From positions 18,879 through 82,878 of the forward strand of contig NZ_JAPWBR010000005.1 in NCBI RefSeq assembly GCF_041433555.1: a DNA stretch of 64,000 nucleotides, written 5' to 3'. A model generated the notes under the pieces. The model was given only the letters and a program-made list of their open reading frames with translations, ran no database searches and was not told where the DNA came from. The position numbers and the translations under genes are program-made. Positions 24,412 through 31,213 of this stretch are shown in pieces. The first letter of the stretch is position 1; each line of letters begins with the position of its first letter. This stretch comes from Granulicatella sp041433555. GTDB lineage: Bacteria; Bacillota; Bacilli; Lactobacillales; Aerococcaceae.

Positions 24412-24510
24412 ACATTAGAGGTGCGATTTATCGCAGGCTCTACAGATGATATTTTTCAGAGATGTTTTACCGGCTCTGCAAAGGACACCTAAATAGGTGT
24501 CCTTTCTTAT
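24412..24510 (+). ncRNA. Candidate small RNA of about 95-100 nt
   Basis: A strong promoter (24376-24405) and a strong terminator (AAAGGACACCTA / TAGGTGTCCTTT, 24480-24505, then CTTATTTT) bracket a stretch with no start codon and good ribosome site. A 5' hairpin is visible (TGCGAT / ATCGCA at 24422-24435). GTGCGAT recurs on the opposite strand near 24530, which recalls the repeats shared by the two RNAs of Fst-type type I toxin-antitoxin loci; but I find no toxin-like peptide on the facing strand. It lies inside the mobile-element remnant and may be a surviving antitoxin or regulatory RNA. Confidence 0.55.
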
Positions 24511-24598
24511 TTTAAAATATCGCACTACCAACCCTAGTTGATAATCTCCATTATTAAGACATGAATATAAAGTCAAAAGGATCGTCAAAAAGCAGGAG

Positions 24599-24788
24599 TT
24601 ACTTCTCCTGCTTTTGTAATTTTTCGGCATATTCAGTTAACGCGCATCCTGTTTTAATGGTTAAATTTTCTATCTTACGTTCGCCACTAACCAATCGACT
24701 TAAAACAGATAATGTAACGCCTGTATCTTTATTAATTCTATATTGAGTTGCATTATTTAACAGCCATTCTCTCAGTGTCTACTTTCAT
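24599..24788 (-). pseudogene. Frameshifted small helix-turn-helix protein gene
   Basis: Starting at the ATG at 24788 behind AGGTGATAAT, the frame stops after 11 codons. Shifting frame at codon 6-7 gives a continuous stretch: REWLLNNATQYRINKDTGVT, LSVLSRLVSGERKIENLTI, KTGCALTEYAEKLQKQEK and a stop at 24599. This is a small phage-type HTH protein (RINKDTGVTLSVLSRL is the HTH). One base appears to have been lost. It is the last gene of a three-ORF minus-strand unit in the mobile-element remnant. A terminator hairpin (AGCAGGAG / CTCCTGCT) follows its stop at 24591-24612. Confidence 0.65.
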
Positions 24789-24796
24789 ATTATCAC

Positions 24797-24898
24797 CTAC
24801 TTAAATATAAACCACATGATTACTCCTATGAAAATTAGCCATCCGATAAATGCTTTCCAGTCAAATTTATGTTTTGTTATTTTAAAGTTTACTTTCAT
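24797..24898 (-). CDS. 33-residue single-pass membrane peptide
   Basis: ATG at 24898 to TAG at 24797. The peptide has a basic N-terminal half (MKVNFKITKHKFDWK) and a hydrophobic helix AFIGWLIFIGVIMWFIFK that would span the membrane. Its stop is 8 bases before the ATG of the HTH remnant, and an upstream 37-residue ORF faces the same way, so they read as one small operon. The shape is like small phage membrane proteins or type I toxins, but I cannot assign it. Ribosome site is weak (GTATGTAAAA). Confidence 0.5.
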   Translation of the reverse strand: MKVNFKITKHKFDWKAFIGWLIFIGVIMWFIFK

Positions 24899-24939
24899 TT
24901 TTACATACTCTATGATACAATTTTGGTAAAGGAGTGAGG

Positions 24940-25053
24940 CTATTCGCCCCACTCGATTTCCCACTCAATTGTGAAGATTACTAAGTTTAGTTTGAAGGTT
25001 AGTTTTGTTTTCTCCCTTTTGAGTGGCTTTTTCTTTACCATATTTCGTCTCAT
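24940..25053 (-). CDS. 37-residue basic peptide, unknown
   Basis: ATG at 25053 with an excellent GAAAGGAG ribosome site, 37 codons to a TAG at 24940. The first half is strongly basic (MRRNMVKKKPLKREKTK) and the second half alternates hydrophobic and acidic residues (LTFKLNLVIFTIEWEIEWGE), likely two beta strands. It is the first gene behind the promoter at 25101-25128. I do not recognise it; small DNA- or RNA-binding phage proteins have this composition. Confidence 0.5.
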   Translation of the reverse strand: MRRNMVKKKPLKREKTKLTFKLNLVIFTIEWEIEWGE

Positions 25054-25100
25054 ATTTTTCTCCTTTCATAATTGTTAAGGGCATCTCCTTTACAATTAAT

Positions 25101-25128
25101 GTTATATCACTTTAGTGTAATATATCAA
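25101..25128 (-). promoter_or_regulatory. Promoter of the remnant minus-strand operon with operator-like repeat
   Basis: -35 TTGATA (25123-25128) and -10 TATAAC (25101-25106) with a 16-bp spacer. The spacer holds ATCACTTTAGTGTAAT (25106-25121), an imperfect inverted repeat like those bound by small phage repressors. Confidence 0.5.
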
Positions 25129-25161
25129 CAGATTTTAAAAAATATTTTTGAAGAAAATGCA

Positions 25162-25194
25162 AAAAAAGCCTATCTAATGATTTAGATAGGCTTT
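25162..25194 (-). terminator. Terminator after the endolysin remnant
   Basis: Minus strand: AAAGCCTATCTAAA / TTAGATAGGCTTT followed by TTTTTTT, six bases past the stop of the cell-wall-binding fragment. A complete, strong terminator is preserved next to a broken gene. Confidence 0.85.
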
Positions 25195-25199
25195 ATAAA

Positions 25200-25378
25200 T
25201 TATTTAACTGTAATCAATCCTTCTGGCTCGACTGTGAAGTCTGGCTTCTCTGCCATAGTTCCGTCTTCGCTGTTATAGTACCATTCGTTATTGATTTTTT
25301 CCAACCAGTAGCCATTACACCATCGGCATCTAACCAATACCATGCTGAACCACACTCGTTTGAAGATAAATATATATC
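25200..25378 (-). pseudogene. Prophage endolysin, C-terminal cell-wall-binding fragment (frameshifted)
   Basis: On the minus strand SNECGSAWYWLDADGVMATG is followed, after a shift in a run of As near 25297, by INNEWYYNSEDGTMAEKPDF and TVEPEGLITVK, ending at the TAA 25200-25202. These are choline-binding-type repeats (WYYL-DG-MATGW) with the closing AEKPDFTVEPEGLITVK seen at the end of pneumococcal-type phage lysins. The catalytic domain is gone. With the integrase fragment 13 bp away on the other strand it marks a mostly deleted prophage. Confidence 0.75.
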
Positions 25379-25390
25379 ACAAAGAACGGA

Positions 25391-25711
25391 ATGCGTACAA
25401 TACGGATAAATGGAAGCCTAGAGCGATTGCTTAAGGAGTGGGAAGAATTATCCGGAAATGAAACGTATGTATTTCAGAACCGCAATAACTCGTTCTATTC
25501 ATCCAATACAGCCGTTTACTGGTTAAATCAGATACTAGAAGGTACTAACTTCCCTAGAATCACTCCTCACGGTTTCAGACACACTCACGCGTCGTTATTA
25601 GCAGAAGCAGGAGCAGACTTAAAAGACATCCAGGATAGATTGATGTCGTTAGAAGGTCAAAAGGATAGTCAATCACTAAAAACGGAAAACAAAAAAACCA
25701 CCGACTCGTAG
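25391..25711 (+). pseudogene. Tyrosine recombinase (phage integrase) fragment
   Basis: The open frame is 106 residues, with similarity from RTIRINGSLERLLKEWEEL to HGFRHTHASLLAEAGADLKD. This is the catalytic domain of a phage/ICE integrase: the H-x-x-R box (HGFRHTHASL) is present, but the N-terminal arm and core-binding domains, the first catalytic Arg and the final catalytic Tyr are missing. After DIQDRL the frame continues into unrelated sequence (MSLEGQKDSQS) where the LGH...Y part should be. It lies 150 bp past the 3' end of rlmH. Confidence 0.8.
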
Positions 25712-25718
25712 CCGGTGG
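25691..25718 (-). terminator. Terminator, probably of rlmH
   Basis: Minus strand: CCACCGGC / CGGTGG stem followed by TTTTTTTG, 144 bp past the rlmH stop and inside the tail of the integrase fragment. On the plus strand it is followed by As, so it works on the minus strand only. Confidence 0.75.
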
Positions 25719-25861
25719 AAAAAAGGATTAGAAATATTTATTTGGGAGGATAAATATTCTCTTTGGGAATAATTAGAGTATAGAGGTACATTATGAAAAT
25801 AGTATGAAAATACAATTTTCATTTTGCATTTTCTTTTCACTTTTTCTATGAGTATCTTTAC

Positions 25862-26341
25862 TTATTTATGATAAGCGTGCCCTGCATTAATACGGAATGC
25901 GCGGTAAATTTGTTCGGTTAATACAAGTCTCATGAGTTGATGGGGTAAAGTAATACGCCCAAATGAGATTTTACGGTCGGCACGTTTTTTCACGGCCGGG
26001 CTTAACCCAAGAGATCCACCAATCACAAAGACCATTGAGCTCTTCCCGTGCAACGCAAAGCTATCCATTTCTTTAGCTAATTGTTCAGAACTCACTAAGT
26101 CCCCTTCGATTGCCATGGCCACGACAACGTCCCCATCTTTAATTTTAGCAAGGATGCGTTCTCCCTCTTTTTCGAGCACTTGTTCCATTTCTTTGTCGCT
26201 TAAATTTTCAGGCGCCTTTTCGTCTGGCACTTCTATTACTTGGAACTTACAGTAGCTGCCTAAGCGTTTCGCGTATTCATCGATTCCTTGTTTTAAATAT
26301 TTTTCTTTCAGTTTTCCTACACTCACAATGGTAATATTCAT
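25862..26341 (-). CDS. rlmH: 23S rRNA (pseudouridine-1915-N3)-methyltransferase RlmH
   Basis: A 159-residue SPOUT methyltransferase that methylates pseudouridine 1915 in helix 69 of 23S rRNA. Typical features are MNITIVSVGKLKEKYLKQGI, the deep-knot segment VFVIGGSLGLSPAVKKRAD, and the highly conserved end MRLVLTEQIYRAFRINAGHA followed by YHK. Length is exact (159). This gene is the integration site of SCC elements in staphylococci; here its 3' end is followed at once by mobile-element debris. Upstream is the DnaA-box cluster and htrA. Confidence 0.98.
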   Translation of the reverse strand: MNITIVSVGKLKEKYLKQGIDEYAKRLGSYCKFQVIEVPDEKAPENLSDKEMEQVLEKEGERILAKIKDGDVVVAMAIEGDLVSSEQLAKEMDSFALHGKSSMVFVIGGSLGLSPAVKKRADRKISFGRITLPHQLMRLVLTEQIYRAFRINAGHAYHK

Positions 26342-26404
26342 TTGATCCCCTCATTTCACAAATTATCTTACCTTTTTTTGACAAAAATTGCTTGTTTTAT
26401 CCCT

Positions 26405-26807
26405 TTTTCCACAGTTATCCACAAAGTTATCCACATGTACACATGTTCGCCCCTAAATTTTGGGCTTTTTTTATGAAAAACACTAGATATAGATTCAAAA
26501 TTTTTATTTGTTATCTAATTGTTATATTTCCAACCGGTGTAAAAATACCAGTTATCCACAGTTATCCACACCGGGTTTGTGTATATAGAATCCTTGTTAT
26601 ATCAACGTTTTAAGTAACTGACTCCAAAAGTTATCCACAATAAAATTTTATCATGTGAATAACTTTTTTCAATAAAATCCTATAATTAAGCCCTTTTTAG
26701 CCTATCCATTTTCAACACCGATTTCCCACTTCACAGACTTGACAAGCCGTTAATGCCACAGTTTTCCACAGACTTATCCACATTTTTGTGGATAACCTTG
26801 TGGAAAT
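26405..26807. other. Cluster of DnaA boxes between rlmH and htrA
   Basis: Seven exact TTATCCACA boxes: forward at 26415, 26427, 26552, 26562, 26631 and 26774; reverse (TGTGGATAA) at 26787-26795. Three more differ by one or two bases (26405, 26762, 26799). Two pairs are tightly spaced, at 12 and 10 bp, so DnaA could bind cooperatively. The 480-bp gap is AT-rich and has no ORF. The canonical oriC lies 31 kb away at dnaA-dnaN. In streptococci rlmH-htrA borders the origin, so this may be an ancestral origin part or a DnaA titration site. Confidence 0.88.
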
Positions 26808-26810
26808 ACA

Positions 26811-26844
26811 CAAAAAAAGTCGAATAGCACTTCGCTATCCGACT
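26811..26844 (-). terminator. Terminator of the wal-htrA gene group
   Basis: Minus strand: AGTCGGATAGC / GCTATTCGACT with a GAAGT loop and seven Ts, 16 bp past the htrA stop. Confidence 0.9.
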
Positions 26845-26859
26845 CCTTATTCGTTATTG

Positions 26860-28071
26860 TTATAAACTTGGACTGTTCGTTTCTGTTAAAGAAATCGTTG
26901 TTGTTTGTTTTTGTCCATTTCTATAGTATGTTACTTCAAGCTTATCGCCAACTTTATGGCTGTAAAGAACTTTACGTAAGTTTTGAATTCCTTGAATTTT
27001 TTGTCCATCCATTTCAACAATGACATCGTAAGCTTGTAGTCCCGCAGCTTTTGCACTACCTTTCGCCATGACTTCTGCAATAACGACTCCGTTCTTCACA
27101 TCTCGTGGTAAATTCAATTGCTCGATTACTCGTTCATTCACACTTGATAAGTTTACCATTGAAATTCCAAGAGCTGGACGTGTAATTTTCCCGTCCGTTT
27201 CGAGTTGCTTAATAATCGAAACAACTTCGTTACTTGGAATTGCAAATCCCATCCCTTCAACAGACGACTTAGAAATCTTCATTGAGTTGATTCCGATGAC
27301 TTGGCCAGCGCTATTAATTAACGCACCACCTGAGTTCCCTGGGTTAATCGCTGCATCTGTTTGAATGGCCGTTACGACCCAGTCTTCTTGTCCATCGCCA
27401 TCAACGTCTGTGGCAACAGCACGGTTAGTTGCTGACACGATTCCTTGCGTTACACTTGTTGCGAATTCACTTCCAAGAGGAGAACCAATCGCAATCGCGG
27501 TTTGTCCAACTTCAACATCATCAGAATTTGCAAATTCAGCGACAGTTGAAACATTTGTATTGGCAATACGAATCACCGCTAAGTCTGTCCATTGGTCACT
27601 ACCAACAAGCTCAGCTTTTTCACGTGTCCCGTCTGCTAAAAGAACTTCTAATTCTTGTGATTTCGCAATAACGTGATAGTTCGTCACGATATAGGCATAT
27701 CCACCCTCATTTTTATAAATGACCCCACTACCTTCAGACGCAGTAGCTAATTCTCCTCCGGTTTGTTGTGTGCCGTATAAGTTATTTCTTGAAGTTGATT
27801 GTTTGTTAATCACTGAAACAACCGCGTTCTTCACTTCAGCAACCACTTTTGTGATTTCTGTTCCACCTTTTGTGGCTGTGGATGTTTTTGTTGTTTCCAC
27901 TTGTGTTTGTGAGGGTTGTGTAGCAGGTGTTGTTGCTTGGTTTGCTGGATTCGTTACAGCCATAATTCCAACTCCTCCGGCAACAGCGACTGCTCCTCCC
28001 AATAATCCGCCGATAAAGCCATTTTTAAAAGCTTTCGATGATTTTTTTCTTTGTAATTGTTCTTGTGACAT
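26860..28071 (-). CDS. htrA: HtrA/DegP-type membrane-anchored serine protease
   Basis: A 403-residue quality-control protease anchored by one N-terminal membrane helix (about 18-40). A Thr/Gln-rich linker (about 42-70) leads to the trypsin-like domain: catalytic His in IVTNYHVIA (about 135), Asp in WTDLAVIRI (about 166), Ser in INPGNSGGALIN (about 246), and a single PDZ domain (about 300-395). It faces the outside of the cell and degrades or refolds misfolded exported proteins. Last gene of the walRKHIJ group, as in streptococci and lactobacilli. Strong GAGAGGAG ribosome site. Confidence 0.96.
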   Translation of the reverse strand: MSQEQLQRKKSSKAFKNGFIGGLLGGAVAVAGGVGIMAVTNPANQATTPATQPSQTQVETTKTSTATKGGTEITKVVAEVKNAVVSVINKQSTSRNNLYGTQQTGGELATASEGSGVIYKNEGGYAYIVTNYHVIAKSQELEVLLADGTREKAELVGSDQWTDLAVIRIANTNVSTVAEFANSDDVEVGQTAIAIGSPLGSEFATSVTQGIVSATNRAVATDVDGDGQEDWVVTAIQTDAAINPGNSGGALINSAGQVIGINSMKISKSSVEGMGFAIPSNEVVSIIKQLETDGKITRPALGISMVNLSSVNERVIEQLNLPRDVKNGVVIAEVMAKGSAKAAGLQAYDVIVEMDGQKIQGIQNLRKVLYSHKVGDKLEVTYYRNGQKQTTTISLTETNSPSL

Positions 28072-28110
28072 CTGCTCACTCCTCTCGTTTGTAAATATAC
28101 AATAGTTTTT

Positions 28111-28132
28111 TCATATGAAATTTATATGAAAT
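28111..28132 (-). promoter_or_regulatory. Direct repeats upstream of htrA
   Basis: Read on the minus strand, ATTTCATATAA ATTTCATATGA gives two copies of ATTTCATA spaced 11 bp apart, 40-60 bp before htrA. Tandem half-sites one helical turn apart fit an OmpR-family regulator; which one is unknown. Confidence 0.35.
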
Positions 28133-28178
28133 AAAGCTTATAGAGTACTTAAAAAACTCTTTCGAACTTGCTAAATTT

Positions 28179-28982
28179 TTAAACGGTAAATAATTTTGTG
28201 GGTTCATACGGATCCGTATGATAGAGCTCGAACGCCTGATGAACGCCTTTATCATGCGTTTGGAAGATACTTTCGGCTGTTTGATAGGCGATTTCCTTCA
28301 TGTTATTATCTTGACTTAAGTGTCCTAGATAAATTCGTTTCGTGCGGTCACCCATCATTTCACACATCGCAAGCGCGCCATCATCATTCGATAAATGACC
28401 CTTGTCGCTTAAGATACGTTGTTTCAAATGCCAAGCGTAAGGTCCCATTCGAAGCATTTCTAAATCATGATTGCTTTCGATGAGATACGCATCTGCATTT
28501 TTCAACAAACCTCTTAGCTTATCACTCACATAACCCGTGTCTGTCAGCATCACGAACTGCTTGCCTTCGTGTTGGAAACTATAAAATTGAGGAGCTGCCG
28601 CATCATGCGATACGGCAAAACTCATGACATCTAAGTCTCCAAACGTGAGCGTGTCTCCGGTATTGAAGATTTCCTGTTGTTCGAGAGCGACTTTCCCAAT
28701 CTTTCCAGCCATGGCTTGCCATGTTTTTTCATTGGCATAGATTGGAATCCCGTATTTACGAGCCAGAACCCCAATTCCTTTAATATGGTCAGAATGTTCA
28801 TGGGTGACGAGAATGGCATCCACATCCGAAATGGAGCGATCAATCTTCTCCATTTGCGCAGTAATGGCTTTACCAGTGAGTCCACAGTCCACTAATATTT
28901 TTTGTTTTGGCGTTTCGATGTAAGTAGCATTCCCCGAGCTACCACTCGCGAGTAAACTCACTTTCAAACCTTGTTCTTGCAT
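28179..28982 (-). CDS. walJ: WalJ (YycJ), metallo-beta-lactamase fold nuclease-like protein
   Basis: A 267-residue MBL-fold protein that normally closes the wal operon. Metal motifs: THEHSDHIKGIGVL (HxHxDH, about 60-65), FAVSHDA (about 133), MLTDTGYVS (Asp, about 155) and the late His in YLGHLSQDNN (about 227). The YycJ family has 5'-exonuclease-type features and is linked to DNA repair and cell-division timing in Bacillus and streptococci. It follows walI by 13 bp, so it is in the operon; htrA follows after 107 bp with its own possible promoter. Confidence 0.94.
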   Translation of the reverse strand: MQEQGLKVSLLASGSSGNATYIETPKQKILVDCGLTGKAITAQMEKIDRSISDVDAILVTHEHSDHIKGIGVLARKYGIPIYANEKTWQAMAGKIGKVALEQQEIFNTGDTLTFGDLDVMSFAVSHDAAAPQFYSFQHEGKQFVMLTDTGYVSDKLRGLLKNADAYLIESNHDLEMLRMGPYAWHLKQRILSDKGHLSNDDGALAMCEMMGDRTKRIYLGHLSQDNNMKEIAYQTAESIFQTHDKGVHQAFELYHTDPYEPTKLFTV

Positions 28983-28995
28983 GTTTATTCCCTTC

Positions 28996-29865
28996 TTATT
29001 GTTGTTGTAGACTTTGCGTTGTTGTTGTGTTATTTGTTGTTGTACGCTGCGTTTGCGTATTCGTTGTTTCTAGCGTTTCATTCGCTAGAACCGTTCCATG
29101 AATTGCATCCACACGCCGAGCGATTAATTGTCCGTCAGCTTGGCGTATTTCAATATACCACGCAGGTGAGTAAATTGAAAAATCTTTTAGTACAAGCGAT
29201 TGATAATACGATAATTTTACCGATTGAACGGTTGCCTTCGACGAAATTCGTCCGGCTAAGTAAAGAATCTCAACCGCCCTTTGAGCTGTAATCAATTCAC
29301 GCTCTTTCCCAAGTACTTGCACACTTCCCGCATAAGTCTGTTCATAGCTTACGACTTGGTCATTGGCATTTACTGTAAAGATAATTTGACTCGAGCCATC
29401 CATAATCGTTAACTTATCTGCTTTTTGTGTATAAATTACTTTGCGGGTTGTTGGATTATAAGATGACCATGTGTATTGGTCTCCAAAAGCCACTTGATTA
29501 TTTTCAACGATTTTTGTTAAATCCGCAAAGCTATCTGCAGATACAGATCCGCTTAAGTCTAATTGGATTGGTGTCACAAATTGCCCGTTAATAATATTTT
29601 TTTCTAGCGTTACGACTTGATTTGGTAAACTAGACAATTTTCCATCTGTAGATTCCGGTGTTACTTGAATAATCGGAACGGACTCTACTGTCGCATTTAG
29701 CGTTGGTAATGTAATTCCGTCTAACTTCATTTGGTCAATGACGTTAATACTTGTATTCAACGGATTTTTCACATCAGATCTTTTTTGCCATACTAATCCG
29801 AATAAGAATAAATCAAGGATAAAGAAGCAGACGATGAGGACGACTGCACTTCTCTTAAAATCCAT
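28996..29865 (-). CDS. walI: WalI (YycI), WalK regulatory membrane protein
   Basis: A 289-residue bitopic protein: a short inside tail, one membrane helix (SAVVLIVCFFILDLFLFGLV, about 5-24), then an outside domain with the family's two beta-rich repeats (WSSYNPTTRKVIYTQKADK, SPAWYIEIRQADGQLIA). YycI and YycH contact WalK in the membrane and tune its kinase activity. The C-terminus ends in a low-complexity Thr/Gln/Asn tail (about 265-289), not usual for the family. I use the ATG at 29865 (MDFKRSAV), the usual family start, behind GGGAGGTGA; a GTG three codons earlier is the alternative. Overlaps walH by 11 bp. Confidence 0.88.
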   Translation of the reverse strand: MDFKRSAVVLIVCFFILDLFLFGLVWQKRSDVKNPLNTSINVIDQMKLDGITLPTLNATVESVPIIQVTPESTDGKLSSLPNQVVTLEKNIINGQFVTPIQLDLSGSVSADSFADLTKIVENNQVAFGDQYTWSSYNPTTRKVIYTQKADKLTIMDGSSQIIFTVNANDQVVSYEQTYAGSVQVLGKERELITAQRAVEILYLAGRISSKATVQSVKLSYYQSLVLKDFSIYSPAWYIEIRQADGQLIARRVDAIHGTVLANETLETTNTQTQRTTTNNTTTTQSLQQQ

Positions 29866-31213
29866 CTGCGTCACCTCCCGTTGTTTGCGGTCCGTTCGCT
29901 GGTTCTGTCTGATGCTTCTCTGCTTTTAATTCAGCAAGCGTCTTCCAGGTTCCATTCTTTTTGATGTACCACGTTGGCGTAAATTCAACGATTTGAACAC
30001 TCTCGCTACTAATCGTCCATGAATAGCCGATTCGAATATCTTCAATCTCATTCATGACGAAGCCTTCGTTCAACATTTCAGTGACGATCGTCTTCCCACC
30101 AACAACCGTTACCTTCTTACTTTTCGTTGGTAAAGGTGTTTGTGCGATTAGCGATGAAGTTCTCATTTTTTCGATGCCATTCGTGTTGGCTTTTATTTGC
30201 GTAAATCCTTCTTTTCCGCTCGATAAAATTGGATACGAATCGACATAGCGGACAAAATCAACAATATTATTATTTAAATCCACTGAGAATAGACTCACAC
30301 CTAATTGCCAACCTCCAAGACGTTTCATCTGATTGAAAGTTTGCGTTAAGTTATTCGTATAGAGTAGCGTTTCTTCTCCTGAACGGTTCTCAAAGAAAGT
30401 AACTACATTCGTTGTACGGTCCAATTTCAATTGCGACAAGTTATCATTGTACACAACTGTCTTTCCGTCTCCACGCGTACGAATTTCTGATTGGTTAGTA
30501 AATAATTGAGTAATGTAGAAACTCATCGGGATTTGTTCGATTAAGTAGGCCGATTGTTCAACATTCAAATTATCTTGTTCGACAAAGAATTGTTTTGTCT
30601 TTCCACGATAAGATTCGACTTCATAGAAGTCACTATCCGCATATAATGCTTCGAGTTCTGTTTTGAGACTCTCATCAATTTTTGCACTGTAGAGTTGTTT
30701 ATTCTCGTCGTTAATGAAGTACGCTGTATGAGGATCGTCCGTACGAATCACAATGCGTGAGAAACGATCATTGCTTAAGTCCTCATTATTTGCATCGAAG
30801 TAGCGACTCAAAATCCCAAACGAATGTAATCCATCAAATAGAATTTCAATGCGCGCTTCACGCAAGACAAGATTTTCATAAGTAGTCTCATCCATCGTTT
30901 CCAGACGCGTTAAATTCGTAAATCGTTTATTTAAATGACTGTTCACTTCTCTCATAATTGAAGCGCTACTTGTCATTTCGTATTTATTTTTATTCGTTAA
31001 CACTAAACGAGTGGGTCTGAAGACATCCTCCATCGAATAGGTTGCACGAACTTGTACACCTGTATCTTGTTGTGTTGCAACTTTATTATTATTTTGCTTT
31101 TGATTCGTAAAGAAATCAACCGGACGTACTACGATGAGATACGTAAACACAAAGCTAATGGCCATTAAAACAAGGAGTGTCGTTAGCATTGCACGATAAC
31201 GTTTAAAATTCAT
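29855..31213 (-). CDS. walH: WalH (YycH), WalK regulatory membrane protein
   Basis: A 452-residue protein with an N-terminal membrane helix (RYRAMLTTLLVLMAISFVFT, about 4-24) and a large outside part of three domains. Family features include RPTRLVLTNKNKYEMTSS, ARIEILFDGLHSFGILSRYF, and a C-terminal WYIKKNGTWKTLAEL. It works with WalI and WalK at the division septum. The ATG at 31213 lies inside the walK end (GGATGAATTTTAA), so the two genes overlap by 11 bp and are translationally coupled. A longer upstream reading would add 23 residues within walK and has no support. Confidence 0.88.
   Translation of the reverse strand: MNFKRYRAMLTTLLVLMAISFVFTYLIVVRPVDFFTNQKQNNNKVATQQDTGVQVRATYSMEDVFRPTRLVLTNKNKYEMTSSASIMREVNSHLNKRFTNLTRLETMDETTYENLVLREARIEILFDGLHSFGILSRYFDANNEDLSNDRFSRIVIRTDDPHTAYFINDENKQLYSAKIDESLKTELEALYADSDFYEVESYRGKTKQFFVEQDNLNVEQSAYLIEQIPMSFYITQLFTNQSEIRTRGDGKTVVYNDNLSQLKLDRTTNVVTFFENRSGEETLLYTNNLTQTFNQMKRLGGWQLGVSLFSVDLNNNIVDFVRYVDSYPILSSGKEGFTQIKANTNGIEKMRTSSLIAQTPLPTKSKKVTVVGGKTIVTEMLNEGFVMNEIEDIRIGYSWTISSESVQIVEFTPTWYIKKNGTWKTLAELKAEKHQTEPANGPQTTGGDADGF

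Noticed and set aside
24510..24640. Fst-type toxin gene facing the candidate small RNA
   Set aside because: The facing strand has an ATG at about 24569 but stops follow at once; no short hydrophobic frame with a charged tail exists, so a working type I toxin-antitoxin pair is not supported.
27365..28105. Plus-strand frames opposite htrA
   Set aside because: Ser/Thr/Pro/Cys-rich antisense translations of a strongly conserved protease gene, so not genes.
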